Below are positions 23,020 to 29,994 of a stretch of DNA of 39,410 nt, one piece after another (the first letter of the stretch is position 1; every line of letters begins with the position of its first letter). The DNA lies in NCBI GenBank assembly GCA_035713725.1, contig DASTMZ010000204.1, positions 1-39,410 on the forward strand, read 5' to 3'. Source of the stretch: DASQPR01 sp035713725. GTDB lineage: Bacteria > Actinomycetota > Actinomycetes > Mycobacteriales > Micromonosporaceae. The translations under genes and the position numbers were made by a program. Under the pieces are notes generated by a model. The model saw nothing but the letters and a program-made list of their open reading frames with translations. It was not told the DNA's origin and searched no databases.

Positions 23020-23853
23020 CTAGCTCGTCGCGCCGTCCTCGGTCACGAAGTCGATGAGCTTCTCGATCGCCATGACGAGCGGCGTTTCGACGTCACGGTA
23101 GGAGTCCACGCGCGACAAGATGTGCCGCCACATGTCGGCCGGGTCGGCGATGCCGAGCGCGGTGCAAGCGCCAAGCTTCCACGACCGCCCGGGCGCGATG
23201 GTCGGCCAACGCTGGATACCCAACCGCCCGGGCTTCACGGCCTGCCAGATGTCGACGTACGGATGACCCGCGACGAGGACGTACGGCGACCGCACGGCGG
23301 CCGCGATCCGGCTCTCCTTCGTACCCTCCACGAGATGGTCGACGAGCACGCCCAGCCGTCGGTCCGGGCCGGGTACGAAGTCCTCGACCGCACCGACCAG
23401 TCCGTCGATGCCGCCGAGCGGCTCGACGACGATGCCCTCCACCCGCAGGTCATCGCCCCAGATGCGTTCCACCAGCGCGGCATCGTGCACACCCTCGACC
23501 CATAGCCGGCTGGCGCACGCCACACGCGCCCGCGCTGGCTGCACCGCGACCGATCCGGAGTTCGTCACGGATCGACGCGACGGCTGCACCGGAACGACCG
23601 GGCGGACCAAGGTGACGAGGTCGCCGTCGATGCGGAACCCGGCTGGTTCGAGGGGGAACAGGCGACGTGTGCCGAACCGGTCTTCGAGCACCGCCGCCCC
23701 GCCGTCGAAGCCGACGACCGCGCCACAGAACGTGCCGGCCGCGTCCTCGACGACGAGACCCGCCTCGGCCGGCACCTCGGGCACCGCGGCCGGCCATCGT
23801 GGACCGCCCCGACGCCAGCCGGACAGCACATCGTCGTCGTACCGACCGGTCAT
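23020..23853 (-). CDS. DUF3097 family protein
   Basis: 277 residues from the ATG at 23853. It matches the actinobacterial DUF3097 family as I know it: N-terminal RYDDDVLSGWRRGGPRWP, a central RLWVEGVHDAALVERIWGDD LR-type segment, LVDHLVEGTKESRIA, and C-terminal WKLGACTALGIADPADMWRH. The central part resembles a Toprim-like fold (EGVHD, then GVLVDH), which would fit nucleic-acid handling, but that is inference. TACGCT eight bases before the ATG suggests a leaderless transcript. Divergent from the next gene with 121 bases between starts. Confidence 0.85.
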   Translation of the reverse strand: MTGRYDDDVLSGWRRGGPRWPAAVPEVPAEAGLVVEDAAGTFCGAVVGFDGGAAVLEDRFGTRRLFPLEPAGFRIDGDLVTLVRPVVPVQPSRRSVTNSGSVAVQPARARVACASRLWVEGVHDAALVERIWGDDLRVEGIVVEPLGGIDGLVGAVEDFVPGPDRRLGVLVDHLVEGTKESRIAAAVRSPYVLVAGHPYVDIWQAVKPGRLGIQRWPTIAPGRSWKLGACTALGIADPADMWRHILSRVDSYRDVETPLVMAIEKLIDFVTEDGATS

Positions 23854-23861
23854 GCGCCGCA

Positions 23862-23867
23862 AGCGTA
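23862..23867 (-). promoter_or_regulatory. Leaderless -10 box (TACGCT) for the DUF3097 gene
   Basis: TACGCT on the minus strand matches TAnnnT and lies eight bases before the ATG at 23853, with no Shine-Dalgarno between. Confidence 0.5.
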
Positions 23868-23961
23868 GTGCCTGGCTAGACGGTCGGCTGGATGCCGCGC
23901 GGCACGAATGTCGGCAACTGGCACGCGGTGGGTCTACCGGGCATCGGCCGGTGGCACGCCG

Positions 23962-23967
23962 TACCCT
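23962..23967 (+). promoter_or_regulatory. Leaderless -10 box (TACCCT) for the downstream unknown gene
   Basis: TACCCT matches TAnnnT and is followed by seven bases and the ATG at 23975. It sets the start of that gene, whose frame is open far upstream. Confidence 0.55.
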
Positions 23968-23974
23968 GGCTGTC

Positions 23975-24754
23975 ATGTCCGACATCCGCGCGGCCACCAC
24001 GACGATCCGCCGGTCCACCCGGTTCGTCGCGTGGACGCGCGCGTGGCGGGCCGGGTTGGTGCCCTATGACGACGTCGCCGGCGAGATCGAGGCCGACGAG
24101 GAACACGTCGTCGCGGATGTGCCAGGGACGTGGACGGACGCCACCCTCCGCGAGGCCCTGCCCATGCTCGCGCGCTTGCACCCCAACGAGATCCGCGTGG
24201 TCCTGCCGGCCGCCGGCGACCCGATCGGCCTGCCGGGTCCGGGCGCCTTCTCGGGCGCGGCGCTGCTCGAGGGCGAGGGTGCGGTCGCGGGCGGGTACGG
24301 CTTCGTACCGGAGGTTCGCGATCACACGTCCGGTTCCGGCGACGTGTTCTCCACCGTACGGTGGCAGGTCTTCGAACTGCCCACCGACCGACCGGCGCCG
24401 ACCGGGCCAACCGCCGCGGAGGCCGAGGCGGATCTGAACGCGGCGCTGACCTCGGCGACCCTTGCGCTGACGCGGCTCGACGTCCCGCAGTGGCGACCGG
24501 AGTTCGCCGGCGCGCTCGCGGAGCTGCGGCGCGGCGATTTCGGCACCGATCTGCCGCCCGGTTACGACCAGCGCGCGCGTCGGCTGTTCGCGCGCGCCAG
24601 CGTGCTCGACCGGGTCGTCGCGCTCGCCGAGCAGTCCGCACCCGGCGGCTCGGTCACCAGTCACGAAGCGCGCGCCCGCGACGAAGTGTTGCGGCCACTC
24701 GCCGCGGCTTGCCGCCACGCATTAGCCGCGGCCTGCAACGCCCCCCTCGCCTAG
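23975..24754 (+). CDS. Conserved-looking actinobacterial protein of unknown function
   Basis: 259 residues, soluble, with no signal peptide or membrane segment. I do not recognise a domain. The N-terminal region TRFVAWTRAWRAGLVPYDDV is followed by an acidic stretch and a helical segment with MLARLHPNEIRVVLPAAGDP. A Gly-rich centre includes PGPGAFSGAALLEGEGAV. The last third is Ala/Arg-rich and helical. It is the only plus-strand gene in the otherwise minus-strand block from DUF3097 to FabG. From memory, the comparable mycobacterial block also has one oppositely oriented hypothetical gene (Rv1486c), so it may be its counterpart. It ends nine bases before the convergent HAD gene. Confidence 0.78.
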   Translation: MSDIRAATTTIRRSTRFVAWTRAWRAGLVPYDDVAGEIEADEEHVVADVPGTWTDATLREALPMLARLHPNEIRVVLPAAGDPIGLPGPGAFSGAALLEGEGAVAGGYGFVPEVRDHTSGSGDVFSTVRWQVFELPTDRPAPTGPTAAEAEADLNAALTSATLALTRLDVPQWRPEFAGALAELRRGDFGTDLPPGYDQRARRLFARASVLDRVVALAEQSAPGGSVTSHEARARDEVLRPLAAACRHALAAACNAPLA

Positions 24755-24763
24755 CGCGCTCCG

Positions 24764-25543
24764 CTATAACTCCTCGATCAGGTCGGCGATCGACGCCACG
24801 ACGCGCGACGGCCGGTACGGGAACCGGTTGACGTCGGCGGGCGTGGCGATCCCGGTCAGCACCAAAATCGTGGCGAGCCCGGCCTCGAGTCCGCACAGCA
24901 CATCGGTGTCCATCCGGTCGCCGATCATCGCGGTGGTCTCCGAGTGTGCATTTATCGTGTTCAACGCGGATCGCATCATCATCGGGTTCGGTTTGCCGAC
25001 GAAATACGGCTCGACGCCGGTCGCTTTCGAGATCAGTGCGGCGACCGATCCGCATGCCGGCAGCGCGCCCTCGCTGGAGGGGCCGGTCGGATCCGGGTTC
25101 GTGGCGATGAACCGTGCACCGCTGTTGATGAGACGGATCGCCGTGGTGATCGCCTCGAAACTGTACGTCCGCGTCTCGCCCAGCACGACGTAGTCCGGTT
25201 CGTGGTCGGTCAGGATGTAACCGATCGCATGTAGTGCCGTGGTGAGACCGACCTCGCCGATGACGTACGCGGTCCCCTCCGGCCGTTGGTCGTCGAGGAA
25301 CTGCGCGGTCGCGAGTGCCGACGTCCAGATCGACGACTCCGGCACGTCGAATCCCATGCGAGCCAACCGAGCGTGCAGATCGCGCCGCGTGTAGATCGAG
25401 TTGTTCGTGAGGATGAGGAACGGCTTGCCGGACGCGCGCAGCCGGCCGACGAACTCCGGCGCGCCGGGAATCGGACGACCCTCGTGGACGAGCACACCGT
25501 CCATGTCGGTGAGCCAGGCCTCGACGGGCTTGCGATCGGTCAT
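24764..25543 (-). CDS. HAD-superfamily class IIA hydrolase (NagD-like phosphatase)
   Basis: 259 residues from the ATG at 25543. HAD motif I is WLTDMDGVLVHEG (nucleophile Asp and general acid Asp), motif II is ILTNNS, the class IIA cap lies between, and motif III/IV are VGKPNP and MIGDRMDTDVLCG. This matches NagD-like phosphatases acting on nucleotides or sugar phosphates. The start is set by GAGAAT six bases upstream. It lies 81 bases downstream of the ferrochelatase gene on the same strand but has its own promoter-like box. Confidence 0.94.
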   Translation of the reverse strand: MTDRKPVEAWLTDMDGVLVHEGRPIPGAPEFVGRLRASGKPFLILTNNSIYTRRDLHARLARMGFDVPESSIWTSALATAQFLDDQRPEGTAYVIGEVGLTTALHAIGYILTDHEPDYVVLGETRTYSFEAITTAIRLINSGARFIATNPDPTGPSSEGALPACGSVAALISKATGVEPYFVGKPNPMMMRSALNTINAHSETTAMIGDRMDTDVLCGLEAGLATILVLTGIATPADVNRFPYRPSRVVASIADLIEEL

Positions 25544-25549
25544 GGGTAC

Positions 25550-25555
25550 ATTCTC
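25550..25555 (-). promoter_or_regulatory. Leaderless -10 box (GAGAAT) for the HAD phosphatase gene
   Basis: GAGAAT on the minus strand, then six bases, then the ATG at 25543. This is the third occurrence of the same box and spacing in the window. Confidence 0.5.
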
Positions 25556-25624
25556 GCAACGGCTCCGGGCGACCCGTATCACGCGCTCGTGATCGTGCGC
25601 CGACCAACGGTCCAGGCGCTTCGA

Positions 25625-26659
25625 CTAGCGAAGAGCGTCACGGACCGGCGGCGCGCAGCATCCGCTCGGGCAGACGTCCCAGGTGGGTACGGTGCCGAGC
25701 GCGAGCCGTGGCGCTGCTCGCATCCGTTCGAGCGTCAGGTCGGCGATCATCTCGACGAAACTCGGATGTACCCCCGGCGTCGCGGCCCGGGCAAAGTCGA
25801 GTCCCACGTCTCGCGCCGTCTCGGCCGCCTCGTAGTCGAGATCCCACGACACCTCCAAGTGATCGGAGATGAAGCCGATCGGGCTCACCACCACGCCGGT
25901 CACCCCGTTGCCGGCAAGGTCGCGCAGGTGGTCGTTGATGTCGGGGGCGAGCCATGGCACGGCGGGCGGCCCGGAACGGCTCTGCCACACCAGATCCCAC
26001 GCCAGGTCCGGTGCGGCCTGCGCGGCCACCAGCCCGGCCGCCTCGCGCAACTGCGTCTCGTAGCGGTTGGTGCCGCCGGCAGGCCCGCTCGTGCGCGCCA
26101 TCGACGTCGGGATCGAGTGCGCGGTGAACACGAGGCGTGTCGTGTCCCGAAGGCCTGCCGGCAGCGTGGCAACCGCGCGAGCGACCGCCTCGGCGTGCGC
26201 GACGACGTGCCCGGGATGGTCGTGGAAGTGGCGGATCTTGTCGATGGTCGGCGCATCCGAGCCCACCGCCGCGCGCGCCGCCTCGATGTCGTCGAGGTAC
26301 TGCCGGCACGACGAGTACGAGCCGTACGCACTCGTGACGAAGGCGAGCGCTCGCCCGACACCGGCGTCACGCATGTCCCGTACGGTGTCCGCGAGGTACG
26401 GCCGCCAGTTCCGGTTGCCCCAATACAGCGGCAGGTCGACCCCGTCGGCGGCGAACCGCTTGCCGATCGCGGCGAGCAGATCCCGGCACTGAGCGTTGAT
26501 CGGCGACACGCCGCCGAAGTGCTGGTAGTGCGTCGCGACCTGGGCCAGCCGCTCGTCAGGCACGCCGCGACCGCGGGTCACGTTGCGAAGGAAGGGCATG
26601 ACGTCGTCCGGGCCCTCCGGTCCGCCGAACGACACCAGGACGAACGCGTCGTACGCCAT
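25625..26659 (-). CDS. hemH: Ferrochelatase (actinobacterial coproporphyrin-dependent type, [2Fe-2S])
   Basis: 344 residues. Inserts Fe2+ into the porphyrin; in actinobacteria the substrate is coproporphyrin III. The start is ATG 26659 with N-terminal DAFVLVSFGGPEGPDDVMPF. Conserved TSAYGSYSSCRQYLDDI precedes metal-binding His181 in FTAHSIP and Glu269 in SDHLEVSWDLDYEA. A C-terminal CPSGCC (Cys330, 334, 335), with Cys118 inside the chain, matches the [2Fe-2S] cluster ligands known for mycobacterial ferrochelatase. CAAGAT lies six bases before the ATG. It sits downstream of the FabI gene, as in the mycobacterial mabA-inhA-hemZ order. A 24-bp tandem repeat occupies the gap. Confidence 0.96.
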   Translation of the reverse strand: MAYDAFVLVSFGGPEGPDDVMPFLRNVTRGRGVPDERLAQVATHYQHFGGVSPINAQCRDLLAAIGKRFAADGVDLPLYWGNRNWRPYLADTVRDMRDAGVGRALAFVTSAYGSYSSCRQYLDDIEAARAAVGSDAPTIDKIRHFHDHPGHVVAHAEAVARAVATLPAGLRDTTRLVFTAHSIPTSMARTSGPAGGTNRYETQLREAAGLVAAQAAPDLAWDLVWQSRSGPPAVPWLAPDINDHLRDLAGNGVTGVVVSPIGFISDHLEVSWDLDYEAAETARDVGLDFARAATPGVHPSFVEMIADLTLERMRAAPRLALGTVPTWDVCPSGCCAPPVRDALR

Positions 26660-26665
26660 GCTCCC

Positions 26666-26671
26666 ATCTTG
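26666..26671 (-). promoter_or_regulatory. Leaderless -10 box (CAAGAT) for the ferrochelatase gene
   Basis: CAAGAT on the minus strand fits nAnnnT and is followed by six bases and the ATG at 26659. A GGGAG element is only one base from the ATG, too close to act as a ribosome site. Confidence 0.4.
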
Positions 26672-26720
26672 CCCGCGACGCGCGGCCGGCCCAACCGAGC
26701 CCTACCCGCGGTTCCGTTCG

Positions 26721-26792
26721 CCCGCCAACGCCAGATCCGGGCGTCCCGCCAACGCCACACCCGGGCGTCCCGCCAACGCCAGATCTGGGCCT
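26721..26792. repeat. 24-bp tandem repeat, three copies, between the FabI and ferrochelatase genes
   Basis: Units start at 26721, 26745 and 26769, each beginning cccgccaacgcca, with few substitutions between copies. The array fills most of the 141-base gap and ends eight bases before the FabI stop codon, about 50 bases upstream of the ferrochelatase promoter box. Confidence 0.92.
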
Positions 26793-26800
26793 GGCCGCGC

Positions 26801-27568
26801 TCAGGCGCCCACCGCGTGGAAGCCGCCGTCGACGTGGATGATCTCGCCAGTGGTGGCCGGGAACAGGTCCGACATCAACGCGACGCAGGCCTTCGCGGTC
26901 GGTTCGCCGTCCGCGAGGTTCCACCCAAGCGGCGCCCGCTGCGCCCAGGTGTCCTCGAAGCGTTCGAAGCCGGGGATGGACTTGCCGGCCATGGTGCGCA
27001 ACGGTCCGGCGGAGACGAGATTCGCGCGGATCCCCTTCGGACCCAGGTAGCTCGCGAGGTAGCGGTTGCTCGACTCCAGGGCGGCCTTCGCCACACCCAT
27101 CCAGTCGTAGACCGGCCAGGCGACCGTAGCGTCGAACGTGAGGCCGACGATCGATCCGCCGGGCGACATGAGCGGCAGCGCGGCCATCGCCAACGCCTTG
27201 TACGAATAGGTCGACACGTGCACCGCCCGCGAGACGTCCTCCCAAGAGGCGTCGAGGAACGCACCGCCGAGCGCGGTCGCCGGCGCATTCGCGATCGAGT
27301 GCAGCACGCCGTCGACGCCGTCCATGTGATTGCGTACGTTGTCGGCCAGCGCGGCCAGCTGATCCGGGTTGGTCACGTCCAGCTCGATGACGGGCGGCGG
27401 CGTTGGTAGGCGGTTCGCGATGCGCTCCACGAGGGACATCCGGCCGAAGCCGGTCAACACGATCTGGGCCCCCTGCTCCTGCGCGTAGCGAGCGACCGCG
27501 AACGCGATCGACTGATCGGTGATCACGCCGGTGATGAGCAGCCGCTTGCCGGCCATAAGTCCAGACAC
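26801..27568 (-). CDS. fabI: NADH-dependent enoyl-ACP reductase (FabI/InhA type)
   Basis: 255 residues from the GTG at 27568, which has GGAAGGGG seven bases upstream; the N-terminus VSGLMAGKRLLITGVITDQS then lines up with InhA. It reduces the trans-2-enoyl-ACP double bond in FAS-II elongation. InhA-type features are the GVITDQSIAF dinucleotide loop, Phe145, catalytic Tyr154 and Lys161 (YDWMGVAK), and HSIANAP, which carries the nucleotide-site Ser91. The FabG/MabA-like gene lies 136 bases upstream on the same strand and ferrochelatase downstream. A palindrome in the gap to FabG may regulate it. The class is the InhA-like FabI; mycolate synthesis is not implied. Confidence 0.96.
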   Translation of the reverse strand: MSGLMAGKRLLITGVITDQSIAFAVARYAQEQGAQIVLTGFGRMSLVERIANRLPTPPPVIELDVTNPDQLAALADNVRNHMDGVDGVLHSIANAPATALGGAFLDASWEDVSRAVHVSTYSYKALAMAALPLMSPGGSIVGLTFDATVAWPVYDWMGVAKAALESSNRYLASYLGPKGIRANLVSAGPLRTMAGKSIPGFERFEDTWAQRAPLGWNLADGEPTAKACVALMSDLFPATTGEIIHVDGGFHAVGA

Positions 27569-27676
27569 GCCTGGGCCCCTTCCTGACGGACGTCGACGAT
27601 GTGCGTGTGCACTCATACCGTCGGGCATCGACGTGACCGACGTCGCCGTCGCCGACCACCAAACCCCACGAACATT

Positions 27677-27695
27677 CTTGTAGATGTTCTACAAG
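27677..27695. promoter_or_regulatory. AT-rich perfect inverted repeat between the FabG and FabI genes
   Basis: CTTGTAGA-tgt-TCTACAAG is a perfect 8-bp inverted repeat, only nine bases after the FabG stop codon and about 110 bases before the FabI start. Its low GC content contrasts with the surroundings. It looks more like an operator for a dimeric (for example TetR-type) repressor than a terminator. Confidence 0.5.
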
Positions 27696-27704
27696 CCGGT
27701 GGCC

Positions 27705-28436
27705 TCAGTGCCCCATGCCGAGCCCGCCGTCGACCGGGATCACCGCACCGTTGATGTACGCGGCCTCGTCGGTGGCGAGCCACGTCACGGCCGCCGCGAC
27801 CTCGCCCGGGTCGGCGAACCGGCCGACCGGGATCTGCTTCAGGTAGGTCGCCTTCAGCTCGTCGGACAGCGTGGCGGTCATGTCGGTTGCGATGAACCCG
27901 GGCGCGACGACATTCGCGGTGATGTTGCGGCTGCCGAGTTCGCGGGCAATCGACCGAGCCATCCCGACCAGACCAGCCTTGCTTGCCGCGTAGTTCACCT
28001 GCCCGGCCCCGCCGGTCAGTCCGACGACCGACGAGATAAAGATCATCCGACCCCAGCGACCGCGAACCATCTTTGTCGCGGCCCGGCGCGCACACCGCCA
28101 GGCGCCAGTCAGATTCGTCTCGACGACGCTGGTGAACTGCTCTTCCGACATCCGCATAAGCAATGTGTCGTCGGTGATGCCGGCGTTGGCAACGAGCACT
28201 TCGACCGAGCCGAGTTCATTCTCGACGGTGGTGAAGGCCGCGTCGATCGACGCCGCGTCCGTCATGTCGCAGACCACGCCGAACGCGCCGTCCGGCGCGC
28301 CAGTGCCTCGATGGGTCACCGCGACGCGATCACCGCGGTCCGCGAAGGCTCGCGCGATGGCGAGGCCGATGCCCCGATTACCTCCGGTCACCAGCACGGT
28401 ACGTGGCACCAGGTCTCCCTCATGCGTCGCTGTCAC
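27705..28436 (-). CDS. fabG: 3-oxoacyl-ACP reductase (FabG/MabA type)
   Basis: 243 residues. Reduces 3-oxoacyl-ACP with NADPH in FAS-II. The TGGNRGIG loop lies at 17-24, with Ser135/136, Tyr149 and Lys153 (YAASK) as the catalytic set, and a C-terminal GGLGMGH close to that of MabA. The GTG at 28436 gives the N-terminus VTATHEG, similar to the VTATATEG of M. tuberculosis MabA as I remember it, and GACACT lies six bases upstream. A GTG at 28409 with GAGGGAG before it is the alternative start. First gene of the FabG-FabI pair; a 555-base region precedes it. Confidence 0.95.
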   Translation of the reverse strand: MTATHEGDLVPRTVLVTGGNRGIGLAIARAFADRGDRVAVTHRGTGAPDGAFGVVCDMTDAASIDAAFTTVENELGSVEVLVANAGITDDTLLMRMSEEQFTSVVETNLTGAWRCARRAATKMVRGRWGRMIFISSVVGLTGGAGQVNYAASKAGLVGMARSIARELGSRNITANVVAPGFIATDMTATLSDELKATYLKQIPVGRFADPGEVAAAVTWLATDEAAYINGAVIPVDGGLGMGH

Positions 28437-28442
28437 TCACGA

Positions 28443-28459
28443 AGTGTCACCGCACAGTA
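28443..28459 (-). promoter_or_regulatory. Promoter elements for the FabG gene
   Basis: Two -10-like boxes lie on the minus strand: TACTGT (28459-28454), giving a leader of about ten bases, and GACACT (28448-28443), exactly six bases before the GTG. I see no consensus -35. Confidence 0.4.
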
Positions 28460-28498
28460 TGAGTTACCGGAGCCGATGCGTGATCACGGCGTGGGTTT

Positions 28499-28512
28499 GC
28501 GTGACGTCACGC
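28499..28512. promoter_or_regulatory. Perfect 14-bp palindrome upstream of the FabG gene
   Basis: GCGTGACGTCACGC is a perfect palindrome about 40 bases upstream of the FabG -10 boxes and in front of a plus-strand region holding a small gene. Position and symmetry suit a dimeric regulator. Farther right, TAGCAT at 28561-28566 is a possible plus-strand -10. From 28567 to 28823 I see no supported gene. Confidence 0.45.
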
Positions 28513-28823
28513 GCCTCGGGTGTAGCCGAACGTACGTCCTAGTAACGCTAGGCCAGCGTGTAGCATGTGTCGCGGCACAGATCCTCAAGGGATCGTCAGA
28601 CGTTGCCACGACCGCGGGAGGTGCTCGCTGTGCGACATAGCGATCCTCCGAGTCGTGGCCGGGTCGCCGGACGAGCGTGACGTTTCACCGCTGACCGTTC
28701 GCCGACCGTTGCGCGGTCACCGCGCGACCTGACCATGACTCGCCCCGCCGCCATCCCCGCAGCCGCCGATCCGGCCGTGATTTCCGCCGTGTCCGCGCGC
28801 CCGGTGCCAATCAGGGGGTACAC

Positions 28824-28925
28824 ATGCGTCGTTTCACGGTCCCGATCGGGTTCACTCTTGTCGCCATATGGATCGTCGCGCTCGTCGTGCTGGTCGACTC
28901 GGCGCATCACGGCGTACGCCACTGA
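28824..28925 (+). CDS. Small single-pass membrane protein (33 residues)
   Basis: ATG with AGGGGG six bases upstream opens a 33-codon frame ending in TGA. The product starts MRRFTVPIGFTLVAIW, forming a basic N-terminus and one hydrophobic helix (about residues 6-25), then a short polar His-rich tail ending GVRH. The positive-inside rule predicts the N-terminus in the cytoplasm. It lies alone on the plus strand between the FabG promoter and the convergent VWA gene. I recognise no family; the strong ribosome site and clear topology are the support. Confidence 0.55.
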   Translation: MRRFTVPIGFTLVAIWIVALVVLVDSAHHGVRH

Positions 28926-28991
28926 CGAACGCAGTCGACGGAGGCAGTCGACCGTGGCAATCGACCAAGGCCGCCGACGCTTCCGGTCACC

Positions 28992-29942
28992 TCACACCAT
29001 CCGTGAGGTCCACAACAGGCTCAGCCCGGCCGCCGCGAACGCGAACAGCAGCGCGATCCCGACGTACCACTGGGTCACCTCACGTGGCACCGTCTTGAAC
29101 CCGATCGAGCTGCCCATGTCCTGGTAGACCTGGTGCAGTTGGCTCAATGAGGCGGCCTCGTAGAAGTGGCCGCTGGTGAGTTGCGCCAGTTCTTGCAACG
29201 ACGCGCGGTCGACGGGTACCCGCTGGGTCTCCCCCTCGATGTCAACGGTGCCGCCATCGGTGCCGAACGCGATCGTCGATACCGGCACACGTGCCTTCGC
29301 CGCGGCGGCCGCCGCCTCCTCGATCGGTCGGCCGGCGGTGCGGTATCCATCGGAGAGCAGCACGATGCGCGCCGGCGGCGCCCCGGACGCACCGTCGGCG
29401 GGCACCGACTGAATCGCCGACAGGCACGTGAACACCGCCTCGCCGGTGGCCGTCGCCTCGGCAAGCTGCAGGCCGTCGATCGCCTGCGTGATCGACGCAC
29501 GGTCCTTCGTCGGCGACACCAGCACGTCGGCGGTCTTCGCGAACGCCACGAGGCCGACGTTGAAACCGGGCGGCAGCGTCTTCACGAAGTCTTTCGCGGC
29601 GGTCTGCGCGGCACGGATCCGCGACGGCGCCACGTCGGTCGACTCCATCGAAAGCGACACGTCGATCGCAAGCATGATGGTCGCTCGTTCCAGCGGCTGT
29701 TTGGTGTCCATCGACGGCCGCGCCAAGGCTGCCGACAACACCAGCAGGGTCAGGATGAACGACACCGCCGGTAGGTGTCGCCGCCAGCCCAGACCCTTCG
29801 GCGCGATGGACTTCAACAGGTCCACGTTCGTGAACTTCATGGCGTACGACCGCCGGTGCAGCATCCGCCAGACGTACACGCCGGCGAGGATCAGCACCGG
29901 CACCGCGGCAAGCAGCCAGACCGGTTGCAGGAAGCGGATCAT
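28992..29942 (-). CDS. VWA-domain membrane protein (BatA-like)
   Basis: 316 residues. Two N-terminal transmembrane segments (about 6-26 and 57-75), a von Willebrand A domain with the MIDAS motif DVSLS at 94-98 plus the later Thr and Asp (ATATGEA; LLSDGYRT), and a C-terminal helix (about 288-310). The domain faces the outside or the membrane surface. It is the third gene of the MoxR-DUF58-VWA set; in such sets the MoxR ATPase is thought to act as a chaperone on the VWA partner. GAGG precedes the ATG. It lies 52 bases after the DUF58 gene. Confidence 0.94.
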   Translation of the reverse strand: MIRFLQPVWLLAAVPVLILAGVYVWRMLHRRSYAMKFTNVDLLKSIAPKGLGWRRHLPAVSFILTLLVLSAALARPSMDTKQPLERATIMLAIDVSLSMESTDVAPSRIRAAQTAAKDFVKTLPPGFNVGLVAFAKTADVLVSPTKDRASITQAIDGLQLAEATATGEAVFTCLSAIQSVPADGASGAPPARIVLLSDGYRTAGRPIEEAAAAAAKARVPVSTIAFGTDGGTVDIEGETQRVPVDRASLQELAQLTSGHFYEAASLSQLHQVYQDMGSSIGFKTVPREVTQWYVGIALLFAFAAAGLSLLWTSRMV

Positions 29943-29994
29943 CCGCGGACCTCGCGGAAACGTGACGCGAACCGGAGCGAGAATGCGCGACGCC

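Noticed and set aside
25617..25637. Hairpin around the ferrochelatase stop codon
   Set aside because: Only about five contiguous pairs with bulges; too weak to list as a terminator.
25286..27409. Very long plus-strand open frame (about 700 codons) opposite HAD, ferrochelatase and FabI genes
   Set aside because: It is antisense to three well-recognised enzymes, its product is Arg/His/Gly-rich without any domain, and long antisense frames are expected at this GC content.
28596..28922. 108-codon minus-strand frame between FabG and the VWA gene
   Set aside because: Polar low-information product, no ribosome site, and opposite to the better supported 33-residue small gene.
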